Source of the DNA: Diphasiastrum complanatum
Lineage: Eukaryota; Streptophyta; Lycopodiopsida; Lycopodiales; Lycopodiaceae
Assembly (NCBI GenBank): GCA_029204225.1
Contig: CM055095.1
Span: forward strand, 10,947,506-11,011,505
Length of the DNA: 64,000 nucleotides
Reading direction: 5' to 3'
Part shown: positions 9,774 through 20,394 of the stretch, one piece after another
How positions within the stretch are numbered: the stretch's first letter is position 1
Layout of the letters: the number at the start of each line of letters is the position of its first letter
Notes under the pieces: model-generated
Database searches by the model: none
Told to the model about the DNA's origin: nothing
Seen by the model: the letters and a program-made list of their open reading frames with translations, nothing else
Made by a program: the position numbers and the translations under genes

Positions 9774-10128
9774 AACCCAAAGAGAGACATGTATAAGTTT
9801 GAATGATAGAAGAGAGAGATAATGTCTTATCTTCCCATGAGTTACATCCTTTTATAGTACGTCCAAAACTAGATTCAAACTTGGGTTTCCCTCCATAATG
9901 AAAACGCTACTATTTTTGTGACTAGAATCAATGTATCTACTACTCAAATTGAATCTCTCCAAAACTCGTGTTCTATACTTTCCCACACTTTCCAAAAGTA
10001 TGTATTCAAATGCTTTTAGATTAATATAACTTCGAATGGTCAAACTCTAAGTCTAATATAAAAAATGACCTCGATTGCCAAATATACAAATATGACTAAA
10101 ATAGCAAAACTAGTTGAAATCTTTCACA
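9774..10128 (-). repeat. Element D 5' LTR, 3'-truncated
   Basis: On the minus strand it opens TGTGAAAGATTTCAACTAG at 10128 and carries TATAAAAG at 9856-9849. It breaks off at CTTTGGGTTC and joins gag directly, so the LTR end, primer site and leader are deleted. Its outer flank (GGGCAACACT before the LTR) is the same as that of LTR C at 15859. Confidence 0.85.
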
Positions 10129-10606
10129 AGTGTTGCCCATTCAAAGTTTCATCAACATGGTGAAACAATGATTATGGCAATGAAGACACTTTCTCATTTT
10201 CTTGGTTTATGTAGTGCATAGAATAATTTTTGTTGAGATTCCATGATCGGATCATCACGTTTTGCATTGTATATTGCGTATGTTGATATGAGTAAGTATG
10301 AAAACTATGAGCTCTTAGATTCGTATGAATGAAGGAAACTATTGCATGATTCTAAATTGCAACTTTCATTAATGAAAGTGTCGGAAACAGAGTAGACATT
10401 GGAGAACCAGGCTTTGTAATATTTTTCATTTAATATACAAAATATTTTTGTATGTCTGTTGCCTATTGGCTTGTATAAATTTGCATGTTTTTTGAAATTT
10501 TTTATAATCCGTTGATTTTGTATTATGACGAATTTGGACTATTATGTAAAACCATTGTAGAAGTTGCAATATATAGTTGTTCTTTGTGCTAGTCCCACCA
10601 AGCAAG
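10129..10606 (-). repeat. Inverted-repeat arm, left
   Basis: The reverse complement matches 15376-15858 (for example CCATAATCATTGTTTCACCATG and GGTGGGACTAGCACAAAGAA). Together with LTR and gag of D and C it forms one long inverted repeat around element B. A minus-strand 86-codon ORF here has no recognisable product. Confidence 0.85.
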
Positions 10607-10691
10607 ACCTGCAGGTAGCCATCCAACATGAGCAAACGAAAAAGGACCAACTCCTGAAGCTGCAATAGCATGGAGAAGTTCTCCAAAGATA

Positions 10692-11364
10692 TGTGAAAGA
10701 TTCAACTAGTTTCATCACATTTTGCAATATTTTCATATTTGACATATTGAGGCCAAAACTTGTTTTAGACTTAGAGGTTGACTTTTCAAAGTTCATTAGT
10801 CTAAATTTCATTTGAATAAACACTTTTTGAAAGTGTGGGAAAGATAGAATTCGAGTTTGAGTAGATTCAATTTAAATAAGTTGGGTACATTGAATCTAGA
10901 CCCAAAATTGGTAGGGTTAGCATTTTGGTGGGAAAGCCAAGTGGCCACATAGGGTTTGGACCTGCTATTAAAGGATGTAACTCATGGAAAGGGTCATCTT
11001 CTCTCTTCTCTATCTCATTTCATGCTTATACATGGTTCTCTTGGGTTCTACTACATGGTTCTCTCGGGTTCTACTATCCATTGGTGCATTATCTTGGTGA
11101 TTGCTTGCAATTCTATGTGTAGAATGATCTATATTTGTTATTTTTGGATCCACATGTGTGAAATACGGTAGCTTGCTAGTTTTGTACGGACAGCAATAGT
11201 ACATAATCATTTCATTCAAGTTTGATCAAGTTCTATTAGTGTTTGCATCTCAAATTGTGTGTAGATGCTGATTTTTCTATATTGGTGAAATTGGTAGTGT
11301 ATTTTTCTTTCTAACCAAAGATCATTCAAGTAGATTGGATCTTAAGGATCTGAAATCTTTCACA
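10692..11364 (+). repeat. Element B 5' LTR
   Basis: TGTGAAAGATTCAACTAG to AATCTTTCACA, 673 bp, same family as LTR A. It contains a 20-bp internal duplication (CATGGTTCTCT.GGGTTCTACTA twice at about 11032 and 11053). Confidence 0.88.
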
Positions 11365-11376
11365 TGGTATCAGAGC
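11365..11376 (+). other. Primer binding site, tRNA-iMet type
   Basis: TGGTATCAGAGC directly after the LTR end of element B. Confidence 0.9.
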
Positions 11377-11961
11377 TTGTGTTTCAGATTATGGAGAAAA
11401 TCAGATCTATCAATGATTTGGTGAAGATATCAAGTCTAGAGCATGCTAGAGAGGATTCTACACTAAAATCGAATTTTTTGCTTTTGTAGATTGTATCTTT
11501 TGTAGATCAAAACACTAAATAGGTCAATATACTTGTTCAATTCCGTTTTTTGAATTCACATGCTGGATTTGGCCAATTTTTTTATCATTGGTTCAGCCTA
11601 AGTGGTGGCTTATAGATTGCATATCAAATTTTCAGCATTTGCATGTAGATTTGGAATAGTCAATTTTTTGTGATTTTGTCAAAACCCTAATTTTGATTGG
11701 ATCTCTAGATAGTGAAGTTTCTGGACTTCATTTGAGTGTGTTTCAATCTTAGGAAGTGGCAAAAGTCATTAGATTGAGGATAGATCATAGGTTGATCAAG
11801 ATTTCATGATTCTATGTGTTGATTTGCTTGGATGAGTGCTAGAAGAGAATTTGTGAGATAGTTTCAAATCTTGGTGATTTCTTTTTAAAGCATTTGTTGT
11901 TGTTAAAAGGAGTGCTTTGTGAATTGAAGCAGGTTGAGAGAGAAGATCAGGTCATTGCTAC

Positions 11962-12500
11962 ATGGCAACCTCAATTGGAGTCATGTTAGAAGCCAATGAT
12001 AGACTTACCTCAAGTAACTATTCATTATGGAAAGTAAGGATGGAGTCACTTCTTGAGATGAATGATGTTTTGGATATTGTTGTAGGTTTGGGGGAGAGAC
12101 CAGCAACACAACAAGATCAATTGAGATATGACAAGAGGGCCAAGAAGGCTCTACACATGATAAAGATGAATGTTACCAATGAACTTCTCAAGGAAGTTGG
12201 TAAGTGCACATCATCTTTGGAAGCTTGGAATTCATTGAAGAAGCTTTATGAAACCAAGTCTACTTCTAGAGTGTTGACTCTAAGAAGGCTAATCTTTTCT
12301 TGTTTGCAAAAGAATGAAGAAAGTCGAAGTACTTTTGTTTTGAGAATGAAAGCATTGAATGATGAGTTAGCTTGCATAGATGAAAGCATTAAGGAAGGAG
12401 AACGCTTTTCAAGTGATTCTTAATGGCTTGTTGGATGCTCATGCTAACATTGTTCAAAGTATTGCTATTCAAAAGACTTTGCCAAGTTTGATGGATCTTC
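11962..12500 (+). pseudogene. Copia Gag N-terminal part (element B), frameshifted
   Basis: Opens MATSIGVMLEANDRLTSSNY in the same context as element A. The frame runs to about 12403, where one extra C (GAGAACGCTTTTC for GAGAGCTTGTTC) shifts it. Homology continues in the next frame (FQVILNGLLDAHAN) to 12505, where two extra bases (AGATATCTTG for AGATCTTG) restore the original frame. Plus one then plus two means the downstream ORF is in the original gag frame. Function when intact: particle formation. Confidence 0.88.
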
Positions 12501-12510
12501 AAGAGATATC

Positions 12511-13650
12511 TTGATCAATGAGGAATATAGGCTTCAAGCAAGAGGTGGATCTACATCGACACTTCAAGAGGATGCTATGTTCACAAAGGGCAAATTCAAG
12601 GGCAAAACCAAAAGCAAGTGGTCTAAAGGGCAAGATCAAGTGGATGCTTCTTCAAGTGGCAAAAAGAAGGATAGATCAAAGCTCAAGTGCTTCTATTGTG
12701 GCATCAAAGGACACTTTTCAAGTGAGTGCTACAAGAAGAAGAGAGATCAAGGAGACAGACAAGGTAATCTTACTCTTGATGAGGATGGTTTGGATGTGCA
12801 AGATGCAAATGATTATGCTTTTGTGATGTCTTCATGTATGCTTGCTAATGATGGAGATCTAGATCCTTGGTGGACTAATAGTGGAGCAAGTTCACACATG
12901 ACCTTTCACAAAGAGTACTTCACTTCTTTGTTGGCATTTGGAGATGACAAGAGGGTGATCTACACAACCAATGATGGTGAGTGTGCAATCAAAGGGATTG
13001 GCACAATTCCTATTTCTCTCTCTACAAATAGGAATGTTCATTTAAAGGATGTCTTGTTTATTCCATCTATTACCAAGAATTTGCTTAGTGTGAGTCAAAT
13101 GCTAATTAAGGGCCTCAAGGTGGAGTTTGATGGAGATGCTTGTTTGATCAAAAGGAAGGATGTCTTAATTGGAAAAGGTAAAAGGCAAGGGAGGTTGTTC
13201 AAACTTGATGCTTGTGTTATTGCTAACCAAGTTGGATGTGTTGCAAGGGAGCAAATTTCTATTCAAGAGGTTTGGCACAAAAGGATGGTACACCTCAACT
13301 TCAAGTCATTGGAGGTAATGGCAAGGAAGAAGGTTGTGATTGGTCTTCCAAGTTCCTTAAGTAATGACAAGCATGTTTGTGAGTCTTGTGCTTTGTCTAA
13401 GTCACATAGACTACCTTATACTAGATCTATTTCTAGATCTACAAAGCCTTTTCAACTTGTACATTCGGATATTCATGGATTTACTACAATTAGCAATAGT
13501 GGAGCTAAGATGTATGTAACATTCATTGATGATTTTAGTAGATCTTGTTGGATCTTTCTACTAAAGAACAAGGATGAAGTGTATGATGTCTTTGTCAAGT
13601 TCAAGAATGCAAGGAAGAAATTCTACAAAGATCAAGTGCTTGAGAGGTGA
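12511..13650 (+). pseudogene. Copia Gag C-terminus, protease and integrase N-half (element B)
   Basis: 380 codons. A basic linker leads to an intact zinc knuckle (CFYCGIKGHFSSEC). The protease active site reads N123-S-G-A: the catalytic Asp is changed to Asn, which should abolish cleavage. Integrase follows with zinc ligands H256, H261, C290, C293 and first catalytic D320 in HSDIHG. About five bases are missing near 13620 (AAGAAATTCTAC against AAGAACCAATTTTCTAC in copy C), so the frame ends early at LER and integrase continues in another frame. Confidence 0.88.
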
Positions 13651-14454
13651 CAATGGTGGTGAGTACATATCTAACAAGTTCAAGGCCTTTTGTGATGAGC
13701 ATGGGATCAAGAGGCAGTATACAACATCAAGGACCCCACAACAAAATGGAGTGGCTGAAAGGAAGAATACAACTTTATGTGAAAGTGCTAAAGCTATGAG
13801 GTTAAGTGCTAATCTTGACAAACCATTTTGGGATCAAGCTTTGTTGTGTGCCAATTTCTTGTGCAATAGGTGGTCGAGTGCTATTTTGGATGGAAGGACA
13901 CCTTTTGAGATGCTATTCAAGAGGAGGCCGAGTGTCAACTTTCTAAGAACCTTTGGATGCACATGCTATGTCAACATTACTCTTGATGATAGGACCAAGG
14001 AGGATCCATCTTCAAGAAGAGGTATTTTTGTTGGATATAGTGAGGTGAGTAAAGCCTACAAGGTTTACATTTCTTCTACTAACAAAGTGATTGTTGGTAG
14101 AGATGTCATTTTTGATGAGGGGAACATTCCAAAGGTGTCTTCAAGCATGATTGATGGTAAAGTATATGGATCTAACATTTTTGATGTTGATGAGAAGGAT
14201 TCTACTTTGGATGGTGGTGATGATGGACCTTCATCAAGTCAAAAGCCAAGGAGAACATCAAGAGAAAGACAAGTACCTTCAAGGCTCACATATGATCAAA
14301 AGGGTAAGCAAGTAGTTTCTGGAAATTATGTTGCTTTCCTAACCTCTTTGTATGATCCTGCAAGTGTAGATCAATCAAGGAAAGAAGAGGAGTGGATCCA
14401 AGCAATGGATCTTGAGTATCAATCTCTTATGAAGAGTGGAACATCTTTTGGAGG
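13622..14454 (+). pseudogene. Integrase C-half and start of RT (element B)
   Basis: Continues integrase in the shifted frame (STKIKCLRGDNGGEY): second catalytic Asp in GDNGGEY and the Glu in VAERKN are present, followed by the copia GKPF-like PFEMLFKRRPSVNFLRTFGC and the RRGIFVGYS segment. The polyprotein then reads SRLTYDQKGKQV and the first RT residues EEEWIQAMDLEYQSLMKSGT. The normal RT continuation (W-LV-P) is absent and the A/B module begins. The ORF itself is open from 13574 to 14776. Confidence 0.85.
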
Positions 14455-14708
14455 ATCTTCTTGTGTACATGGAGCTATGCAAGTGGATGGATGTTATCTT
14501 GCTGTAAAATCAAGTAATGAATCTGGAAACCAAATTTTGTTCAATGACTTTGATGGTCAAGTTGAAGATCGAGAGGTTGATCTCAAAGCGCTTCAACTAG
14601 TCAAAAGGGAAGTTGGCAATTTGGAGCTAGTCAAGAGCATCAAAGTAGAGGTAATTGGCAAGGGTGTTATGGATCTAATTTTGCAGCATATTGAAGGCTC
14701 AAGTAACG
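14455..14708 (+). other. Module shared by elements A and B in place of RT
   Basis: About 84 codons continuing the integrase frame: AMQVDGC, FNDFDGQVEDREVDL, GNLELVKSIK, VIGKGVMDLILQHIE. Homologous to 5830-6075 in element A at both DNA and protein level. No known domain is seen. It ends at CTCAAGTAA, after which B and A are unrelated. Confidence 0.6.
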
Positions 14709-15375
14709 CCACCAACATTGGAAGCTACACAGGCCAGTTTGGGCCAGGATCAAGGATCACACGTAGCAGGGCATGATACGCAAGATCAAGCCCCGAAGCA
14801 GGGCCCATATCAATTAGGGTGTAGAAACAAGTCAAGGGCAGATCGAGGATGAACAACAAGCATCCACCTCCTCGGGTTCTCGCTTGATATATGTCAGCCG
14901 AGCCTTTTGCAAACCAAAGATGGTAGGGGATGAAATCAATGTGTATCTAGTCCAATACCCATATGAATCCTCATGTGACGGCTGACAATTATCTTTCTCA
15001 ATAAAGGACATCAAAATCAATGAGCTTTTACTCGGCTACTCAAAGTAGAAGTTTGTGGAAATCTAGACAACATAGTGAAATACTTGAGAAAAGATCAGTT
15101 TTGAAATACTGATGTAGAAAGGATACAGAAAACAACCAGTGAATTTGTGGATGCAGTTCAAAGTGCATGGGGAGCAGATCATCTAACACTATTATAGACA
15201 AATATGTGTAACTAATCTAGATACTTTTGGTACTGATTCATATATTGTTTGTATGACATGCAGCACATATTCTGGCATCATTCGACATTCTTTGCAACAA
15301 TAGCATATGGTATTTGCAAGGAATGGAAAAATCTCATTGACAAGCAAGAGCGGCCTTTCATAAAAGTACACAACA
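14709..15375 (+). other. Unassigned sequence after element B
   Basis: The B reading frame runs 22 codons into it (GPGSRITRSRA, stop at 14774). It is more GC-rich than its surroundings up to about 14900. No further gene is supported; a 62-codon minus ORF at 14832 looks incidental. Confidence 0.4.
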
Positions 15376-15858
15376 TGGTGGGACTAGCACAAAGAACAAG
15401 TATATATTGCAACTTTTCCAATGGTTTTACATCACAGTCCAAATTTGTCATAATACAAAATCAAAAGATTATGAAATATTTTAAAAAGCATGCAAATTTA
15501 TACAGGCCAATAGGCAATAGACATACAAAAATATTTTGTGTATTAAATGAAAAATATTACAAAGTCTGGTTCTGCAATGTCTACTCTATTTCCAACACTT
15601 TCATTAATGAAAGTTGCAATTTAGAATTATGCAACAGTTTCCTTCATTTGTACGGATCCAAGAGCTCATAGTTTTCATACTTACTCATATCAACATACGC
15701 AACATACAATGCAAAATGTGATGATCCAATCATGGAATCTGAACAAAAATTATTCTATGCACCCTATTAAAATTATGTCCTCCAAGAAAATGAGAAAGTC
15801 TCTTCATTGCCATAATCATTGTTTCACCATGCTGGTGAAACTTTGAATGGGCAACACT
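15376..15858 (+). repeat. Inverted-repeat arm, right
   Basis: Reverse complement of 10129-10606, ending GAATGGGCAACACT directly before LTR C exactly as on the left side. A plus-strand ORF (15249-15671) runs through it without a recognisable product. Confidence 0.85.
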
Positions 15859-16497
15859 TGTGAAAGATGTCAACTAGTTTTTTTTATATTGGTCGTATTT
15901 GTATATTTGGCAATTGAGGCCAATTTTCATATCAGACTTAGAGTTTGACTTTTCAAAGTTACATTAGTCTAAAAGCATTTGAATAAACACTTTTGGAAAG
16001 TGTGGGAAACTATAGAACACAAGTTCTGGAGAGATTCAATTTGAGTAGTAGATGCATTGAATCTAGTCAGGAAAATAGTAGGGTTTTTATTATGGAGGGA
16101 AACCAAAGTTTAAATTTAGGTTTGGATCTACTATAAAAGGATATAAAAGGAAGAGAAGAAATTGAATGGTTCATTAAAGCTTATACATGGTTCTCTTTGG
16201 GTTCTACTATCCATTGGTGCACTATACTTGTGATATCTTGCAATTTTGTGTGTAGAATGTTCATTAAATGCTATTTTCAGATCCACACATGTGAAATACA
16301 GTAGCTTACAATTTTTGTATGAAAAACAGCATTAATTTATGTTTTGATTGATGTTTGATCAATATCTATTATAGTTTTCATCTCATTCATAGTGTAGATG
16401 TTGGTTTTTCTACATTGGCAAGATTGGTGATTTTCTTGTCTTTCTAAACAAAGATCAAAAGGATATTTTTGATCTTAATGATCTGAATTTTTTCACA
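15859..16497 (+). repeat. Element C 5' LTR
   Basis: TGTGAAAGATGTCAACTAG to AATTTTTTCACA, 639 bp, with TATAAAAG at 16132. It is followed not by a primer site but directly by the late leader (TGTCATTAGATTGAGGGTAG), so about 270 bp of primer site and leader are deleted relative to B. Confidence 0.85.
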
Positions 16498-16727
16498 TGT
16501 CATTAGATTGAGGGTAGATCATAGGTTGATCAAGATTTCACTATTCTACGTGTTGATTTGCTTGGTTTAAGTGCTAGAAGAAAATTGAGAAGTTTCATAT
16601 CTTTGTGATTTCCTTTTGAAAACATTTGTTGTTGCTCAAAGGAGTTGTTTGTGCATTGAAACAGGTTGAAAGAGAGGATCGGGTCTTCGCTACATGCTGC
16701 ATCAAGTGGAGTCATGTTGGAAGCCAA

Positions 16728-17104
16728 CATTAGAGGAGTTCTAAATCCAAAAAAGACCCTTTGTAAAGATTCTTTTTATATTTTTTCTCAATTTTTTCTT
16801 GCACATGGACCAATCAAAACACTCAAATTTGAAATCTATGTAACGTAACTTTTTGAGTCTACATTTTAATTCCACACTAAACATGGCATAACTTTTTAGT
16901 GGTAAGTCCAAATTTAGCGAAGTTTGGTGTATTTAGAAGCCTCGGTAAGGGCTTTCCAATGATATGTTACATGGCATACTTCTGAGCTACGATTAAAAAG
17001 TTATGGCAAGTCAAAAATATTAGTGTTATAATATTTTAATAATATAAACTACATCTTGCACGAATTCTTAAAGGGTCTTTTTGGAGCTCAAAACTCCTCT
17101 AATG
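16728..17104. mobile_element. 377-bp MITE-like insertion with terminal inverted repeats
   Basis: Ends are inverted copies: CATTAGAGGAGTT at the left and AACTCCTCTAATG at the right, extending imperfectly over about 45 bp through CCAAAAAAGACCCTTT / AAAGGGTCTTTTTGG. B (AGCCAATGATAGACTTACC) and D (AGCCAATGGTAGGCTTACC) lack it. Aligned to B, the insertion lies between GCCAA and TGATAGG with no obvious target duplication. No ORF inside. Family unknown. Confidence 0.75.
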
Positions 17105-17904
17105 TGATAGGCTTACCTCAAGTAACTATTCATTGTGGAAAGTGAGGATGGAATCACCTCTTGAGATGAATGATGTTTTGGATATTGTTGTAGGTTTGGA
17201 GGAGAGACCAACAACACAACAAGATCAAATGAGGTATGACAAGAGGTCCAAAAAGGCTCTACACATGATAAAGATGAATGTTACCAATGAGCTTCTCAAG
17301 GAAGTTGATAAGAGTACTTCATCAAAGGATGCTTGGGATTCCTTGAAGAAGATTTATGAATCCAAGTCTATTTCTAGAGTGTTGACTCTAAGAAGGCAAA
17401 TCTTTTCTTGTTTGCAAAAGAGTGAAGAAAGTCGAAATACTTTTATTTTGAGAGTAAAAGCCTTGAATGATGAGTTAGCTTGCATTGATGAGAGCATTAA
17501 GGAAGGAGAGCTTGTTCAAGTTATTCTTAATGGATTGTTGATTGCTCATGTAACATTTTTCAAAGTTTTGTCACTCAAAAGACTTTGCCAAGTTTGATTA
17601 ATCTTCAAGTGATCTTGATCAATGAAAAATATATGCTTCAAGCAAGAGGTGATTCTTCATCAACATCTCAAGTTGGAGAGGAGGCTATGTTCATCGAGCA
17701 CAAATTCAAGGGCAAAAGCAAAAGTAAGTGGTCTAAAGGGCAAGATCAAGGGGAGGCTTCTTCAAATGGCAAAAAGAAAGATAATTCAAAGCTCAAATTC
17801 TTCTACTGTGGCATCAAAGGACAATGCAAATGATGATGCTTTTGTGATGTCTTCATGGATGCTTGCTAATGATGTAGATCTAGATCCATGGTGGATTGAT
17901 AGTG

Positions 17905-18200
17905 GAGCAAGTTCACACATGACTTTTCACAAAGAGTACTTTACTGCTTTGTTGGCATATGGAGATGACAAGAGGGTGATCTACACGGCCAATGATGGGG
18001 AGTGTGAAATCAAAGGGATTGGCACAATTCCTATTTCTCTCTCTTCATATAGGAGCAAGTTCACACATGACTTCTCACAAAGAGTACTTCACTACTTTGT
18101 TGGCATATGAAGATGACAAGAGGGTGATCTACACGGCCAATGATGGGGAGTGTGAAATCAAAGGGATTGGCACAATTCCTATTTTTCTCTCTACAAATAG
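17905..18200 (+). repeat. 148-bp tandem duplication in element C protease
   Basis: GAGCAAGTTCACACATGACTT starts at 17905 and again at 18053, and the following text (AAAGAGTACTT.ACT...GTGATCTACACGGCCAATGATGG) repeats almost exactly. 148 is not a multiple of three, so it also shifts the frame. Elements A, B and D have a single copy. Confidence 0.88.
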
Positions 18201-18820
18201 GAATGTTCATTTGGAGGATGTCTTGTTCATTCCATCTACTAACAAGAATTTACTTAGTGTGAGTCAATTGCTAAGTGAAGGCCTCAAAGTTGAGTTTGAT
18301 GGAGATGCTTGTATGATCAAAAGGAAGGATATCTTGATTGAAAAAGGTTAAAGACAAGGGAGCTGTAGATGCTTGTGTTATTGCTAACCAAGTTGGATGT
18401 GTTGCAAGAGAGCAAATACCTATTCAAGAGGTTTGGCATAAAAGAATGGGGCACCTCAACTTCAAGTCATTGGAGGTAATGGCTAGGAAGCAACTTGTGA
18501 CTGGTCTTCCAAGTTCCTTGAAAAGTATCAATCATTTTTGTGAGTCTTGTGCTTTGTCAAAGTCACACGGACCTTATACCAGATACATCTAGATCTACCA
18601 AGTCTTTTCAAGTTGTACATTCGGATATTCATGGAATTATTACAATTAGCAATACCGGAGCTAAAATGTATGTAACTTTCACTGATGATTTTAGTAGAAT
18701 TTGTTGGATCTATCTACTAAAGAGCAAGTATGTAGTGTATGATGTATTTGTTAAGTTCAAGAATGCAAGGGAGAACCAATTTTCTACAAAGATCAAGTGC
18801 TTAAGGAGTGGGCACATTTC

Positions 18821-19315
18821 TACTTATATAGAGAGTGGAGAGTCATTCCAAAGTGAGTGAGGTGTCAATTTCAAGTGCATGAGATGTGGGGAAGACTTTA
18901 TTTGGACTATAGGTGAAGTGGAGTGCATGAATGAGGTGTATTAGTTAGAGAGGGTGAATTGGTGAGGTGTACAAGTTTGGGAGTGAGATTAAGATGAGTT
19001 GGATGGAGAAGTAGGAGTGTAGGAGGGCGCCCCATATTAGGTGTCAAATAGCCTAGAATGCGTGTGGCAAAGTAGGTGGAGGTAGGTGGCACATGGTTTC
19101 AAATTCACTATATATTTTATATAGATCTATATTATCACAACTTGGGAATTCACCCCAAGTGTAATCTTCCTAGGGAAAAGCCAAAGTATATGCCCATCTT
19201 GTTTTGCATAATATCCATCAATTTCTAGGACCTTTTTTTTCTAGAGGTTGCTCATCCTCAATCATGGTGGAAAAAGGTCAATAGGGTATTCAGTCCCTTG
19301 GCCTTGTCCCAATTC
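18821..19315 (+). other. Unassigned sequence, no gene
   Basis: Begins where element C integrase breaks off (AAGTGCTTA then GGAGTGGGCAC). Purine-rich GGTGAGG/GTGGAG phrases to about 19090, then mixed sequence. No supported ORF. Confidence 0.4.
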
Positions 19316-19317
19316 TT

Positions 19318-19484
19318 CATAGACTCCTTTGAGCCTTCATTATAGACTTAGAAATAAGCCTTATTTATAGACTCCTCTGAGCCTTTATTATAGACTTAGA
19401 AATAAGCCTTCTTTCTAGACTCCTCTGAGCCTTCATTATAGACTTAGAAATAAGCCTTCTTTCTAGACTCCGATGAGCCTTCTT
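19318..19484. repeat. 48-bp minisatellite, about 3.4 copies
   Basis: Unit TAGACTCCTCTGAGCCTTCA followed by TTATAGACTTAGAAATAAGC and CTTCTTTC. Copies differ at single positions (CCTTTGAG, CCTCTGAG, CCGATGAG). Because 48 is a multiple of three, the minus strand stays open and encodes a 16-residue repeat (AQRSLERRLISKSIMK) in a 62-codon frame, probably incidental. Confidence 0.88.
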
Positions 19485-19852
19485 TGTTTGTTGTCTTAAG
19501 CTTCGAAAGCTTCTTGTTCCAGTCTTAAAACACTTTCGTGAGTACATGCACATCCCTTCAAAGAAAGGTCAGTGTTCATACCATCAAACATGGTTTATAG
19601 AAGGGTCCTTAGTTCTACAGGTAGTAGTACCTCCACACTCAAATCATTAGAGTAGTAAATTCATACAACATTCAAAAGGAATAATGATCATTGGTAATTT
19701 CACATTATCAAAGTCTATATGGATTTGGAAGCTAGGAAAGTCTTTATTTCTTTGGGACAATTTGTCCTTACAAACTACACTAGATCTCCAAATCGAAGAT
19801 CCTTCTTGTGTAATTGATGATCATGCCATGCATTGCGTCATGCTTTTCAGCT

Positions 19853-20290
19853 GTCAATGCATGTACAACCATGTGTCTCGCAAAGTTTGTGTAAGGCCTC
19901 ATGGCGCAATTGTAGAGATTTGGATTCATCAAGGCATTGTATAGTGGCAACTCTTAATGAAGGTACCAAAACCTCCACTGACATTACTGCATCCTGACCA
20001 TAAACCAATTGGAATGGCGTTTGATCGGTGCTTCCCCTCCCTTGTATGTTGTCTTGAATGCCCACAAAGCAGCATGTAACTTGTGTTCCCAATGAGATCT
20101 GCTAGCTTCAACTGTTTGTGTGATAATGATACACATGATCTTGTTGGATGACTCTATCTGCCCATTACCATGAGGAAAATAAGTTGTGATGTGAATTGGT
20201 GGATCACAAAGAATTCTTCCAATAGGACTTTTATGGTCTCATTGACTAAATGGCTTCCGCGATCGCTAACTATCTCCACAAGGGCATAGC
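19853..20290 (-). pseudogene. Ty3/gypsy integrase fragment
   Basis: Reading the minus strand from 20290: EIVSDRGSHLVNE, then a frame change to NGQIESSNKIM, HKLHAALWAFKTTYK, then another to TPFQLVYGQDAVMSVEVLVPSL. These are successive motifs of the gypsy integrase core: second catalytic Asp in SDRG, Glu in NGQIES (normally NGQAES), the LWAYRTTYK helix and the LVYG-EAVMPVE segment. At least two frameshifts; no other parts of the element adjoin it. Confidence 0.85.
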
Positions 20291-20394
20291 TCAAATAGCC
20301 AAATTATCAGACTCTCCCGAATTCGAAATTACCAGTTCCTAAGTTGACTATTCTCATTGAAGGTCCTAGCTCGTCTACTCCCGCTGAATAACTT

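Larger units (their letters stand above)
10692..14708 (+). mobile_element. Element B: copia retrotransposon, 3'-truncated
   Basis: 5' LTR, primer site, leader, gag, protease and integrase are present in order, then an RT domain that stops after its first residues and gives way to the module shared with element A. Homology to A ends at about 14708 and no 3' LTR follows before the inverted flank at 15376. Three small indels and an active-site change show it is dead. Confidence 0.85.
16498..18820 (+). pseudogene. Element C: copia gag-protease-integrase pseudogene
   Basis: Gag begins at about 16690 (SGVMLEAN) and is interrupted by a 377-bp insertion at 16728, resuming at 17105 (RLTSSNYSLWKVRMES). 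Gag continues to 17597, then the basic linker and the first half of a zinc knuckle (FFYCGIKGQ). A deletion there removes the second half. The protease WWIDSGASSHMT is partly duplicated in tandem (period 148 bp). Integrase follows with H,H,C,C residues and HSDIHGI, D-D-FSR, then stops at about 18814. Frameshifts separate most pieces. Confidence 0.85.
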
